Below, piece after piece: positions 43,708 to 56,055 of a stretch of DNA of 64,000 nt; positions within the stretch are counted from its first letter, which is position 1; each line of letters starts with the position of its first letter. The stretch is from Knoxdaviesia capensis (lineage: Eukaryota > Ascomycota > Sordariomycetes > Microascales > Gondwanamycetaceae). The translations under genes and the position numbers were made by a program. The DNA lies in contig LNGK01000008.1 of NCBI GenBank assembly GCA_001510575.1, positions 2,627,044 to 2,691,043 of the forward strand. Direction: 5' to 3'. Below the pieces are notes generated by a model. That model was given only the letters and a program-made list of their open reading frames with translations. It was not told where the DNA came from and searched no databases.

Positions 43708-44482
43708 GTAAAGTCATCAAACGTCGGCAATTCGCACAACGCGAGCGCCGTCGACGAGCCCGAGTACTGGCGATCGACGCTTTTGGGCATGACCGACGAA
43801 TTTCCGATCCCGTCTCCGCACTTCTTCCGGTTCCAATTTGCACGGCTGGGGCGGCTGTGTCCGTTGCCGGTGCCTGTGAGAGGAAGGGAGACAAACCCGA
43901 TACGTTCCTGTGCCTGCTGCACATAGATGATGTTGACTCCGGATGGCTGGTTGAAGGGCATTGGTGGCAATTGGAAGGGTTGAGGAAGCATGGGCGTGTA
44001 GTCTATCATCAAAGAGAATAAACCAATGAGAGATGCTTGCTTCTTTATTTCTTGAGCGTGTTGTATCTGTAAAAGCTGTGATAACTTCGTCCTGGTGATC
44101 TAACGCGTATTTGCGGATGTAGCAGAGTTCAAACGGCGGTTGAGCCGGCTCTTCAGAATTTGGGTTGATGATGAGTCGCTAGCTTGGTATTAGACTGCAA
44201 TCATGTGAAGAAGAATCCGAGGTCATGAAGATAAACTGGTGACAGTCGATGTTCTTCCATAAAATCACGAACGAGGTCGACGCCGGCTGGGGTTCAGGGA
44301 TCCTAGTATGAACAGCCGCCAGCAGCTGTCAGCCGCTGTCAGTCAGTGGACCCGCTTTTCAATTTTCTCCCGTTTCTGACCTTCAAACATCACCATGCAC
44401 CAAAATCATCAGCTTCACAGAGTTTTTCCATCCTAATTGAATCCCCTCAACCGTCCATTTCCTTTCCCTCACATCTGTCACA
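43708..44482. other. Upstream region of bL34m
   Basis: Open frames on both strands overlap the GDSL relic's former N-terminal side but show no signal peptide or domain. The last 150 bases are a C/T-rich leader of the ribosomal protein gene. Confidence 0.4.
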
Positions 44483-45000
44483 ATGTTCCACCGTGTGTTG
44501 GGATCCGTGGCCCGGCCTGCAGTGACGGCGCTCGCCGCCGGTCCGGCCGCGATCAGCGCCACACTCTCGGCATCGCGAGTCTCGATCAACACGACATCAA
44601 AGAGGTGAGCCTCCAAACATTTCTATCGAGATCCCTTCCTCAATGCCTCAAGAGAAACTAACCGAACTACCATCGCCCTGACAGATCCCTCTCGCTCCTC
44701 CTCGCCCCCCGCCGTCCCTCGCCCTTCACACCCGCGACGCCCGTGCGCGCCCTCGGCCTCGACACTGTCCCGTCCATGGCGCCCGGCGCCGCCGACGTGG
44801 TCCCGCGCGACGCCGTGCTGCCCGCCCACCCCGGCCTCGCCGCCACGCAGATCCGCTGCGGTCCGCGGAACACCATGCAGCGCAACTCGCGCCTGGTGCG
44901 CAAGCGCCGTCACGGCTTCCTGAGCCGCGTGCGCTCGCCGACCGGCCGCAAAATCCTGCTGCGCAGACGGCTGAAGGGCCGCTCGCGGCTTTCCGCGTAA
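44483..45000 (+). CDS. MRPL34: Mitochondrial ribosomal protein bL34m
   Basis: Exons 44483-44604 and 44685-45000 with an 80-base intron (GTGAGC...GACAG), summing to 145 aa. The N-terminus (MFHRVLGSVARPAVTALAAG) is a mitochondrial presequence. The last ~45 residues are the entire bacterial-type L34 fold: RNTMQRNSRLVRKRRHGFLS and RVRSPTGRKILLRRRLKGRS, very Arg/Lys-rich. Between them lies a Pro/Ala-rich linker. It is part of the mitochondrial large subunit. Confidence 0.94.
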
Positions 45001-45385
45001 GGGTCGATGTTGCGCTGTGAATTCGGAGAGTGACTGTGGTTGGAGACCACGTGTTTGTGATACTATATCGGCTGTATACAAGCGGCAGAGGAGAGCGATG
45101 CCAAATGCCGCGTTCGGGTGTTGGGTCAGCTGGGATTTTTATCGGCGCTGGCTGTGCAAGCGAAACTTGTATTTACTATCTACTGTACAATATTTAAATC
45201 CTCATGGATCCAGTTATAGAGACTGGGTTGAAATTCCATCTTTCGTGTCTACTACCCCGATGACCGTATGTACGTGAACACGACAGGATTCAAGCCTGCA
45301 AACATATCAGGCGGAACATTGGTATGCTTATAGGAGAACCGTAAATCTAAGTCCGTATTGTGCTATTCAAACCAACTCAGCCTTT
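45001..45385. other. Convergent 3' intergenic region
   Basis: 3' flanks of bL34m (+) and Sad1 (-). Nothing recognised. Confidence 0.5.
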
Positions 45386-47017
45386 CTATGCTCTCTTCGG
45401 AACCCTCCTCCGCTCCCAGATTTGGAGATACGTCTCGCCCGAGAACAACAGCTCGGCCTGGATCTTATCCACAAACAGATCCTGACACACCACCCACTCG
45501 TTGCGCGCCCGGTCGCGAATCTGCACCTTCCACGTCTTGCGCGTCTCGCCGGTATCCGCCACATCGTCGCGCATCGTCACGGCCTCGTGCACCACGTTGG
45601 CCACCAGGTCGTACCAGATCGGCTCGCCGGGCGGCCACTCCGCCGGGTTCGGCTCGACAAACGGCGACACGTCCAGGTTCCGCGCGTCAAACGTCACGAT
45701 GGTCGGGTTGCGCTCGCTGACGAACTTGTTCTGCGCGAACCGCTTCACGTGGAACACCAGGTACGGCGGCAACGGGTGCAGGAGCCGGTACCGTTTGCGC
45801 TGGGCCAGGTGCTCTTGGGCGAGCACGCCGTTGTACTTCGCCAGGATCGTCGTGAGGGGGACCTGCGGGATGATGTTGCGTTCCAGCTCGTCTTGGAACA
45901 ACGGCGCCGGGGGCAGGTCGAGCGTGAGCATCAGGAACCGCACCACGTCGGACTTCACCTCGCCCGACTGCTCAAACCGCAGCCGGTCGCCCGCGAGCTC
46001 GCGCGCCGTGATCGCCTGCGACTCGACACGCATGCGCCCCTGGAACGCCTGCTGGATTACACTGCTTCCAGCCCGTGTCTTGCTGCCGCCGAGCCCCAGG
46101 TGCACGTTGTTCATGAACCATGAGAGGAACTCCGCCGGATCAGATTGCGCCGTCAACGTGAAGCGCTTGTTCGATTGTAACGCGATCTCCTGGAGCAGCT
46201 CGTGCGGGGACACGTGGTTCTTGAACGCGCGCGGGTTCCAGATTTTGCGGAAGAGCAGCGAGCAGCGCTGCACCAGCTCCGACCGTGCCGACAAGTCCTC
46301 CAGCAGGAAGTAGTTGCGCAGCAGCGGCACGTGCGACAGCGCCTGCATCACCACATTGAGGTAGTCGTTCTGCTTGATGTTGTTCATTCCGACGAATCCG
46401 GGCACGTACTGCTTCGAGCCGCCGTAGATCCACGACGACCGCTGCACACGGTCGAGCTGCGCCACCTCGTCGCGCGTGTATCGCGGATCCGACACGTACT
46501 TGATGTCGTCCAGCGACTTGCCCTGCACCTCGTATCCCTCCGGCAGCACATACACGTGCTGCGTGCGCATGTTGATGAACACGTGGTGGTCTTCGTCGAG
46601 GGCGTGGAAGTAGGCGTGCGACTTGGGCCCGCGGCCCTGGAAGTATTTGCCGCACACGAGACATGCGTACACGTTGATGTTGGATAAGCTGACCGAGCAC
46701 AGCTTTTCAAAGTCAAAGTCGAGCACGCTTCGGTTGATTGTGTCGAGATACAGGTCGTCGTAGCCCGTGGTCGGCGCCGACTGTCGCAATGTTGCCGGAG
46801 CTTCGTTTTCGTCTAGGTCGGCATCGTCATCGTCGTCGTTATCGTTCGCGGTGCCTTCGTCTCTCGAATTCCCCGCATCGCTCATGACATTCTCAGCGAT
46901 TCCATTCTGGAATTCGTGGTCTCCGAACCGGCTCCGTTTCGATGCTGGTGATCCGATGCTTTCAATGAGATCATCGTCGAGAGCCTCTGAGGCAAGTCGT
47001 TTGCCCGCTCTTGACAT
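45386..47017 (-). CDS. SAD1: Sad1/USP39-type splicing factor (inactive ubiquitin protease fold)
   Basis: A single exon of 543 aa from the ATG at 47017-47015; the frame continues six codons upstream only through a non-ATG codon. Residues 1-75 are acidic and disordered, with a likely nuclear signal (SPASKRSRF). A zinc-finger UBP domain follows (LCSVSLSNINVYACLVCGKY, FQGRGPKSHAYFHALDEDHH), then a USP-like domain. The box that holds the catalytic cysteine in active enzymes reads GFVGMNNIKQNDYLNVVMQA, with Asp instead of Cys, as in USP39/Sad1. Yeast Sad1 and human USP39 are needed for tri-snRNP assembly and splicing. AAACCCTAA lies about 230 bases upstream. Utp13 lies just upstream on the same strand. 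Confidence 0.95.
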   Translation of the reverse strand: MSRAGKRLASEALDDDLIESIGSPASKRSRFGDHEFQNGIAENVMSDAGNSRDEGTANDNDDDDDADLDENEAPATLRQSAPTTGYDDLYLDTINRSVLDFDFEKLCSVSLSNINVYACLVCGKYFQGRGPKSHAYFHALDEDHHVFINMRTQHVYVLPEGYEVQGKSLDDIKYVSDPRYTRDEVAQLDRVQRSSWIYGGSKQYVPGFVGMNNIKQNDYLNVVMQALSHVPLLRNYFLLEDLSARSELVQRCSLLFRKIWNPRAFKNHVSPHELLQEIALQSNKRFTLTAQSDPAEFLSWFMNNVHLGLGGSKTRAGSSVIQQAFQGRMRVESQAITARELAGDRLRFEQSGEVKSDVVRFLMLTLDLPPAPLFQDELERNIIPQVPLTTILAKYNGVLAQEHLAQRKRYRLLHPLPPYLVFHVKRFAQNKFVSERNPTIVTFDARNLDVSPFVEPNPAEWPPGEPIWYDLVANVVHEAVTMRDDVADTGETRKTWKVQIRDRARNEWVVCQDLFVDKIQAELLFSGETYLQIWERRRVPKRA

Positions 47018-47487
47018 TGTGTTTAGACCATTCAAAGCAGGGCGAGAATGTTGGATTCTTGATCACAGAGGAGATAAAGGGTGAAGAAGGGAAGAGTTGG
47101 GAATGGGAAACGGCAAACGGGGTTGTGATAATCTGTGTGGTTGAATTTTAGTGGTTGCTGCAAAAAATGCCAGAAAAAAAAAACCCCAGCCTTCCAACGA
47201 ACGCGCCCAAGCTCGAGTCGTAACCCGAACGCCACCAGACCCTACATTCAAACCCTAATAATCTACTACATCATGGATCTTCCTCTCTTGCGTTTTCCAC
47301 GTCAACACGCATACGAACACACCAGACAAGTATTCGAAATGCAAATGCTTTAACTTTTCGAAACAGACTACTTTTCCACCAGTATGTACGCCCATATGTT
47401 CCGGAATCCTAAGCTTTTAGTTTTTGATCTTGCACAAACAAACGCCTAAGAAATATGAAAATGCACACCCCCAAAACCGCGTCCTAT
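47018..47487. promoter_or_regulatory. Sad1 promoter and Utp13 3' flank
   Basis: Contains AGACCCTA at 47238-47245 and AAACCCTAA at 47249-47257, both in the CCCTAA class, upstream of the minus-strand Sad1 start at 47017. No gene was seen. Confidence 0.5.
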
Positions 47488-50357
47488 TCAATTCGCCATG
47501 ATAACATCCCCATCGACAAGACCCTCGTCGTCCCCAGCAACATCCAGCTCAACATCTGCCATGAGGCTGTTCATCTCGTACAGCGTGTACTCGACCAAGA
47601 AGCTCTCATCCACTAGCTCCTCGATCCGCTTATAGTGGCGCTCGGTGTACACCCGAAGCGCGTGCAGCACGTCGCGCAGGCTCTTCTGGCCGCGGGCGCC
47701 ACGCACAGAGAGCTTGGAGAACCGCGACGCCGGGTAGCTGCGGGCCAGAGTCCACAGGATCCGCTGGGCCACGGGCGCGGTGCGGGCGTTGGTGTTCCAG
47801 TCGCGCAGCCGCTGGAGGAGGAGGAACAGCTGCTCGTCTGATAGCGCAGCCAGCACAGTGTCGACGGCCGTCAAGCCGCTGAGACTGCCCTCGTCGGGAG
47901 TGGTGGAGGTCACCACCGTGGTTAGGAGGTGGAGGAGGCGGCCCGGGTGGTTGAGCTGCAGCGCGAGCGTGATGGCTTCGCGGTACGAGCCGGTGTGGAT
48001 ATGATTCTCCAGCTCCTGCTCCTGCTCAATCAGCTTGAGGGCTGCCTGGGTGGCCGCCTGCTGTGTCTCGGTAGTCGAGTCCTTCCAGAACGTGACGGTG
48101 GAGTCTCCGCTACCGGACACCAGGGCGTTGGTCTCCGGGTGCACGGCGAGAGCCCATACGCGGTCCTCGTGGTTGTCGAGCGTGCACTCGGTCTCGCCGG
48201 TGTTGACGTCCCACACCTTGACAAGGCCGTCGCCGCCGGCACTGGCCACCAGAATAGGCCGCTTCGGCTGGTCCGGCCCGGTGGCAGGGAGATTCAACCA
48301 GACAACCTTCAGGATACTGTGGGAATGGCCCTCGAATGTGCGCATACACGAGTAGTCCGACAGGTTCCACAGCTTGAGGGTCTTGTCACCACTGCCAGTA
48401 AGTATCACACCGCGTCCAGCCACAGATCCCTCCTCACCCAGCAGCGAGGGTGTCTTTGGCGGCGCAAATCTGACCGCCCAGACTCCTCTCCGGTGACCGC
48501 GCAGGATTCCCTGGACTTCACCCCCCTCAACCGACCAGATCTTGACCATCTTGTCCTGAGAGGCCGAGGCAAACAGGTGTCCAGAGTGGTGCACATCGAT
48601 GGCGTTGATATCCTTTTCGTGGGCCTTCCGTGTGTACAGCGCCCTTAGACTGCTCTTCTGAGAGGCATCTTGCGCCTGTCGCGGGACATCCCATCTCTTG
48701 ATAGTCTGATCTTGCGAGCCGGTAATCAGGAACTTGGGCGGGTTGCTCAGGGGGTCTTTCCACGCAGCTGACGACTCTTGAGGAACGGTCTTGGGAAGCG
48801 CAACAGCTCCAAGAGACTGTGCGTGACCGGAAAACACCGCATAACAGTCAAACGACTTGTTCTCAGGGTCAATCCGCCATAACCGGGCCGTATTATCCTT
48901 GGCTCCAGTAGCCACCCAGCACCCGGACCAGTCAACATCGAGAGAGATGACAATGTCCTCGTGGCCCTCAAGAAGTCCCACATCCTGGCCGAAGTAGGGC
49001 TCTCCGCCGGTTATAGTAGTCCCCGCCTTGGATGGCGGAGGTTCAATAGCCGAAACGATGCGGATCTCCTCCGAGTTTGTCGCGAGAGCAAGAAGGGACT
49101 TGTCGGGAAGGAGATATGCTAGATCGATGATGTCGTCGTGGGTTCCGGAGATGCGCCGTAACGGATCGGGGGAGACGATAGGCCCCGTCAGTTCCGCACG
49201 GGTGAACGGGTGATAGAGAGAGATGGTGTGGTCAGCTTGGAAGCAGATAATATACGGCAGTTCGGGGCGGTATACGGCTCCGACAAAACCCTCGCTTTCC
49301 GAGCCCTCGGCCTGGTCCTTGGTGATCTCGCGGCCGGTATTCGTGTCCCAGAGGCGGATATAGCCCTTGGAGCCCACCGAGAACGTCAGCCGGCCCTCAT
49401 CCAGGAACCCAACCGCCTCGACCAGCTCGAAGCACGGCACGACTTTGCGGATCTTCCACGACTTGACATCCCACCAGATCATGGTCTTGTCGCGACTGCC
49501 AGTGACAAGAGCACTCTCCGACGCCGAGAAGCCCATGGCCGGAACATCGGACACGTGTGAGTCCAGTGTAGCGATGGCAGCGCGCTTGTGCAGGTCCCAG
49601 ATGCGCACTTTGCCGTCCTGGCTGCCCGAGGCCAAACGGAACGTGGTTGTGTTTGCAGTGTCCTCTTCGTCGTCGTCGTCGTTGACCTCCTCGTCTTCAT
49701 CGGCGGTCTGGGCACCCTTCCTGGATTTACCCTTCTTGCCCTTTGCTTGCTTTCCGCTGTCATCCTTGTCTTTCCTCGCTGGCCTGACCACCTGGAAGAA
49801 GAGGAGAGATGTGATCAGGGTGCTGGGGCCGCGGAACGAGTGGGTGATGAAGCCCTTCGCAATATCCCACACCTTTATCGACCCGTCGGTGCCGCCGGTA
49901 GCCAGCAGCGTACTTGTAGAATCGACTGCAATTACGCCCACGGGGGTCGTGTGCGGTTTCACCGTTCGTAGAAGCGTCGCTTGTATCGAAGTGGCATCGT
50001 CGGAGCGTTTTAAGGCGTAAAACTTCATAGAAAGAGATTTTGAGCACACGATAAGGTACAAGCCCGAGGGGGTCACAGTCATAGAGGATATTTGTTCACC
50101 GTCCTAGGTAAAGGCACACAAGATGTTAGCTTCAAGCCCAACCGCAAGCAACGGTCCTGAGATCATTTGGGTGAACATACCCCCTCAATCTTAGCAAGAT
50201 GACGCCCATTCGACAGGTCAGTCAACACAACATCCTCCCCCATTGTGGTCGCCAAACACCGCCCATCATTGTCGATCTGGAGAGACCCTCCGGTAAAAAT
50301 TGGCCGGAGAACTTTGTCGACGTCAAAGGTCGTCTTGAGAGGTTGGCGGGTTGCCAT
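47488..50357 (-). CDS. UTP13: U3 snoRNP WD-repeat protein Utp13
   Basis: Minus-strand exons 50357-50181 and 50103-47488 with a 77-base intron (GTATGT...CCTAG), summing to 930 aa. It starts MATRQPLKTTFDVDKVLRPI, then FTGGSLQIDNDGRCLATTMG. Twelve or so WD-type repeats are visible (for example LLATGGTDGSIKVWDIAKG, LATGGTDGS, GSGDKTLKLWNLSDYSCMRT, VSGSGDSTVTFWKD) in two propellers. An acidic/Lys-rich insert interrupts one repeat near residues 175-210. The C-terminal helical Utp13 domain follows: SYREAITLALQLNHPGRLLH and LRDVLHALRVYTERHYKRIE. It is part of the UTP-B subcomplex of the small-subunit processome, acting in 18S rRNA maturation in the nucleolus. Confidence 0.95.
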
Positions 50358-50912
50358 GATGAGGTGGGTGGCCTGAACGACCGGTATGAAAAGCGAGACA
50401 GTGGGAAACAGCCAATCGAGCTAAATTCAGTATGTACACTGCAGAGTGGAAAGAATATAGGCCACTTGGTGAACTTAGAGCAGAGACGCTTGAGTATACA
50501 TAGAATTGTCGGCGATTGTCGAACTCCGAGAATTTCGTTCACTTTTTTCGCTTTTTTCGTCGCCTTTTTTTTTTCGATGCGCTATCGATAAAGAAATTTG
50601 GATTGTTATCTTATCGCTTATCTTATCTCACAGCCGCGTCTGACGCGAGGAACAAGCGACATTTTGCATTTATTCGCTTTTCCAAACCAACGACAACTCA
50701 TGCCACGATCTATGACAGTCGACATATCCATTCCATCAATCCTCAAGTTTAGCTGCTAGCGACTCAGCAACTTATTCTGAGCTGGGCTTTTATTCGGTTC
50801 TGCGTAGCCGTATACTTATCCTTCTGTATCGAATTTATGACCTCCAATTCTCCACCTGACCCTCTTCGATCATTTTATTCGCAGCTCGTGAAGCTGGGCT
50901 GATGTGCGCAAG
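50358..50912. promoter_or_regulatory. Divergent promoter with a GATA-site cluster
   Basis: Between the Utp13 start (-) and the membrane-protein start (+). TTATC occurs four times in 22 bases, at 50606, 50611, 50618 and 50623, and CGATAA occurs at about 50586. On the opposite strand these are GATAA, the core site of fungal GATA factors (nitrogen, iron, light or developmental regulators). T-rich sequence lies at 50535-50577. Confidence 0.55.
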
Positions 50913-52924
50913 ATGGGGATGCAAGAGCCGCTGACGGCCTTAGGCCTCGTATGTTCCGTCCATGGATGATATCCAAAGATGTGCACTGCTTGTTTAGATG
51001 TCTCTCGAGTCTAACCCCCTTTGCTTGCTCTACAGGGCCGCTCACCCTACGACGACGTTGTCCCTGGTGAGGGTACATACAATCCGATCACCGCCCACCA
51101 GAACTATGACAGTCGCGGCCGACCGGTCAATCCACAGACGCGGCGGATGAACCGAGACATCATCCGATCACACAACGAAGTCATGCATGTCATCGGCGTG
51201 GCAGAGCCTGAATCCGCACCGCCGAACGTGGACACCGAAATCGAAGACGGATACTGGCACTACGAGCAGATTGTTGGTGCGAGACTCATCCCCGTCGGGC
51301 TCGTGTGTGTCCAGCTTGGAGTCTGGGGAGTTGGTGGAGCGCGAAGCAGAATCCTGGTGAGTGCCTCTTCTGTTCGGCCAAAGGTCTGATTGAAGTTGGC
51401 GGCGGTTCGAAGTTCCCTTTCACTAACTACCATTTGGCCTGTCCTGGTTTCTAGCTATATAAAAACTACGCGGAGTCATCATTCTTTGATATCATTAGAG
51501 GCCGGAATATCGAACAGCCAGGCACAAATCTCCTGGTGGCCGGACTCCCGACATTTCTGACCACGCTAACACTGCGCAAAATCTGGAGATTCCTCGTCCT
51601 TTCCAGACACCCGCGGGCCGTCAGCTTTCGAAAATACGCACCCTGGATCCGGCCATTCTGGCACCACTTCCGGACACACCTCGAAATTTATGTGTCTATG
51701 CAGCGCACTGGCGTGGTCAGCCGATTCGGACTGCCCCCTCTGTCGTACTTCCTCCCGTTCAGTTCCCAATCGCCGATCCTGCCGCCGCCTCCCCCACCGG
51801 ACTTCAGACCTGTGTCACTGATGCGCTGGACAGCGCGGGCGCTCATCAACATGACGCCGGTGGGGGGATACTTCCTGTTCATCAGCCTGCGGGCGGCGCT
51901 GACTCTGATTCTCTGGCGACGGGCGTACTATAGCCTACCGCGCCCACAATGGCTGATGTCTCAGCACCAAAGCGCAGCCAACCCCCCTCCTCCACCCCCT
52001 CCTCCGCCGCCGCCTCCACCTCCACCGCAAACGACTCTTCCCTTCACCACTGCCCCTGCTCCTGCTGCTGCTGCTGCCGCCCCTGCAGTGGCTGGTGGAA
52101 CTGGAGAATCTTCGGTAGCCGATCAGTCTGCACCGGGAATTGCTGGGGAAGTTGGTCAGACCGGCGAAGCGCCTACCTTCGGACAGGACACTGCGACACC
52201 TGTCGCAGATGAGCGACAGCAGCAAAATGCAGATCAGCAGTCACAGCAGCGCGGCCAAAACCTGCGCAACGAGCCCCAGCCACCGCCGCCACCCTCGTCC
52301 GCCACACAGTCCGGCGAGTCTCACCACCGTCGCAACACGACGCGAGGTGGAGGCTCCGGTGGTGGTGGTGGCGACGACTTTGGCTCTGACGACGAGGAAG
52401 CCGAGCTGATCACCGGTCCGATGATCAGCTTTGACGTGGAGTCGTCCGACTCGACGGATGCGCCGTCGGGGCTCTGGTCCGCCGAGCTCCGGCCCACGTC
52501 CGGGCCAGACTCGCGCTCGCAGGGCGCTCAGAACAAGGTTTCGCTGGAGACCCTTCTGTCGACCCAGCCGGCGCGCATGGCTGCCGATATTGTGGCCATT
52601 GTAGCCACCGATATCCTTCTCGCGCCGCTGGAAGCCATGCTCATCCGCACACTGGCTCGCCGGCTCCTCTCGTCGTCGCTGGCAACTCTGCTCCCGCTGT
52701 CCGCCGGCGCCGTGCTGTACCCCAGCAGCAACCCGGTTTCAAACCTCACGTTTGCTGCGGCCACAAGCTACCTGGGCACACAGGCTATGTTCCTGTTCGC
52801 CGAGAGCGAGATGTGGACGATTCTGGCCTTGTCGAGCCGGTGGCTGCACTACTCGATGGACGATTGGAAGGCGCTCCCGGAGGCGAAGCGCACTGGCTGG
52901 TCGGCCCCGGCCGCCACGACGTAG
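50913..52924 (+). CDS. Conserved fungal membrane protein, function unknown
   Basis: Three exons: 50913-50948, 51036-51356 and 51455-52924, with introns of 87 and 98 bases, summing to 608 aa. The chosen start gives MGMQEPLTALGL joined to GRSPYDDVVPGEGTYNPITA. The N-terminal third is well ordered: EIEDGYWHYEQIVGARLIPV, then a hydrophobic segment (GLVCVQLGVWGVGG), and further hydrophobic stretches at VAGLPTFLTTLTL and NMTPVGGYFLFISLRAALTL. The middle has a run of about 15 prolines, an Ala/Gln-rich linker and an acidic DDFGSDDEEAE patch. The C-terminal part (MAADIVAIVATDILLAPLEA through NLTFAAATSYLGTQAMFLFA) is again hydrophobic and conserved-looking. I know of no function. An organelle or endomembrane location is possible. 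Confidence 0.85.
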
Positions 52925-55900
52925 GTCGGGAGAGCTGGTGCTTGCTACGATACGGCGGGGGAAGGGGATTCTGTCACCGTAGAGAAGTGTGTTCAGGTTC
53001 TGGCAGGTGTATCACTCGTTGTTTTTATTTTATGAACTCCGATCGCTTCATAAGCTTCTTTGCCTTTCTTTCAATCTTTCATTCTTGATAGCGCGGACAA
53101 CTGGTGTCCAGGACCTGCTTTTCTATTCTTCACATTACCGGCTGATCTTCACACTCATATAGCATTTTCATTGCTATTTATTGAAACTATCTGCACCCAA
53201 GCCATCACTGTCGCCGCAGTTCTTACTTATACGTAGTAGATCCGAATATACCGTAAGCAAAGCCCTTTTCACGTCTGCGTTTCAGAACAGCGACGATCTC
53301 GGCAATCAACAAGTGGAACCAGCAGGCAAACCCTATACGGTAAGGCATGGGGCGGAACTCCGCTTTCGGCGGGGACGGGAGGGAGGGAGGGAGAAGGACA
53401 CCACAGGAGACACGGTATAGCGAGTCGGGACACAAGAAAAAAGGTACTCACTCAGGTAGGGGTTTGCTTTGCCCTTTTTGTTTTGTGAGATGCGGGAAAA
53501 AGGCGGACGGGTGTGTGCAGGCGGCAGTTGCGTGTGTTGCATCTCTTGATGAGGAACTTTGGGGGACGATTAGCGAGCCAGCGATACAGACCATATCCCA
53601 CATGTGTCAATTCGACCAGTCTGGCCATCTACGTACTGTACGCTACAGATACGATGCCAACGATCTCGATTTTGCCTGTCAGGAAGAGGCCATCGCCATC
53701 GGGGCAGCCCTAGGAAAGGCAGCACATCAAGATGGCTCGGGCTCCCGCCAAGTTTTCTGCGTTCAAAGTCCTCGCAGGAATGTGTCTGAGATGTGAGAAG
53801 AATTTCTACAGGGAACATCAATTTTTCTTTTCGTGCTCCACTCGGCGGCGCTGAAGCATCATCATGGGGATTATGCCGACCGATCGACACGAAAGAAAGG
53901 AAATGTCACACTGCAGATTTTTTCCCAGAGCCTTAGGGAGTGAGAGAGGGACGGGCGGGCCAACCTGTGAAGTGATCGACGAACCGCATGGACGCGAGCA
54001 ATGCCGGGAAACTAATAGAGTATCTCCCTTATGTACACACACACTCCTCTGTTTGGGTTCTGTCGTGGCATCCTTTTGTGTGCCCCAATGAACATCACTT
54101 CTCAGTGTATCAGGACAGCGTCACGAGGGAACACTCACTAACGGGACAGGCTGGTTAAAGGGTAATCTTTTTTTTCTTCCGATATCTGTTCCCTTCTCCC
54201 GCGTTTTCCGTGCCTTCTTGATTGTCTGTCACCTGTTGGTTGTGTGCTCGTATCTGCAAACCAGAAAGAGGAAAACACGTCCCCTTATGAACGACAGAGG
54301 GATATGGCTGGCCTGGCTCCCTGTACTGCATGTACAGTGATGTGATGGTGTATCACAGCGAAACAGTCATGTGGAACCAGACAGCGATCCAAAACACCAG
54401 CATCTGCACGAAAGAACGAGAAATTCCGGGAGGGTTAAGATGGTGAACCACAACCAGAACGAGTAAAAAAGAGCGGGGGTTCTCAAGGGGGCCAGTTGGG
54501 GTGATTCAGGAGGGACTGAAGTAACGACATCAAAGACAAACGACGGACAACCAAGAAATGGAGGGGCAGACCTTTGCGCAAGACAAGAGGGAAAACAATG
54601 TTTCAACGCCAAGAGAAGCACGCAAAGGAGGACAGGAAAAAAGTGTGTCCAAAAGCCTGCGGTGCATTACAGTCCTGAGAAGAGGAAGACTGAACTGGCT
54701 TGGTGGTGTTTGTGGCTCGGAATCCCAGTGGTGGGGATCCCCACTCCGACCGGCCGGAGATTCCGGATCCCCACAGGCGGAGCATACCGGGCTTGGCACT
54801 CCGATGGGGAAGACAGGGAAGGCGCTACGGCACAAATGCTAGACAAATTTCACACCACACACACACCCGCAAATGCTGCACGTAGGCTTGTAATCTCGCG
54901 AACGCGAGCAGCTATGATTTCCCCTGTGACTTTTTTTCCGGCTAATAGCACGGTCGTTCTAATTTTCCATGCATCTCGGGCCTTCGAAGCGTCGTCTTGT
55001 GATTCTGTGTTCTTGGTCCGGCAGGGGGGCTTTGGAACCGTGTGGGAGTCCCGTTGGAGAACAACCGAAGCAAGAGTCTTGGTTTTCCAGAACATTGTCT
55101 CCATCTCCACCCTGGCAGATGGCTGGCTGGGGAGGGAGCATTTGGGGTAACAAGCCAAAAAAAGTTTTTTTTCGGGCTTTTTCGAGGCTGGCCCCGGTCA
55201 CTTTCTTGTGCCATATGGAGGACCAGCTTACTCTCCTCGGTCGCTTTTCCCCCCCAAACCTCATTTCCCCGTTCATGGGACCAAAATGGGACAACAACAC
55301 TCCGGACGAGGATTCTCTTCGGGGAAGAAAAGCTGCAGAGTTTGGAACTGAATCCTCAGCCACGGACGGTCTGGAGATTCTGGCCACCCCCTGCGGCCGG
55401 CACTTTGATCAGTGATCACACGATCGAAATTCCTCTTTCCGTGTCAATGGGGTTCGTGATCCGTCCCTTGTTGGATCCAGATTGGGAAACAAGCTCTCAC
55501 GAGGAGCAAACTTGCTGCATTTGCATATTCCCTGGTTGGAATACAGTTACCCGGTACACATGGCTTTACAAACAGCTTTGCGGTGTCTAGAAGTACAGTG
55601 CAATGCAACAGACGAGGGTGTTAGCCGAGACGATACGAGTAAGACGACAGCAAAATGGGTCGTGTCCGGACACGAGTCCAGATCTATTGACATCTTAAGA
55701 AAAATTAAACCAGAATGTGGATAGATCGTGGAGGTTAGTGAGGCTTGGCTGCCCAGAAGCAGGGAAGCATCATCGACGAGAGTACCAGATTACCAGAGAA
55801 GATGACCATGAGTCAGTCCTTAGGAACGAATCAACACGCCGTCAAAGTCACATCGTAAGGACGCTGAACTTGGGAGCAGCTCCTCAAGCAGAATCTCCCA

Positions 55901-56055
55901 ACATGCCTATGTATTGTACTGTACGTACGACATACTCTCGGATCCCAAGATATGCATTGCATGCCAATAGGAAACCGGTGGGCTCTCTCGCTGGCCTCCT
56001 CTTCCATCGTAAAAGGTGCATGCTGAGAACCAGCAACACAAGACTGGTGCCGCAT

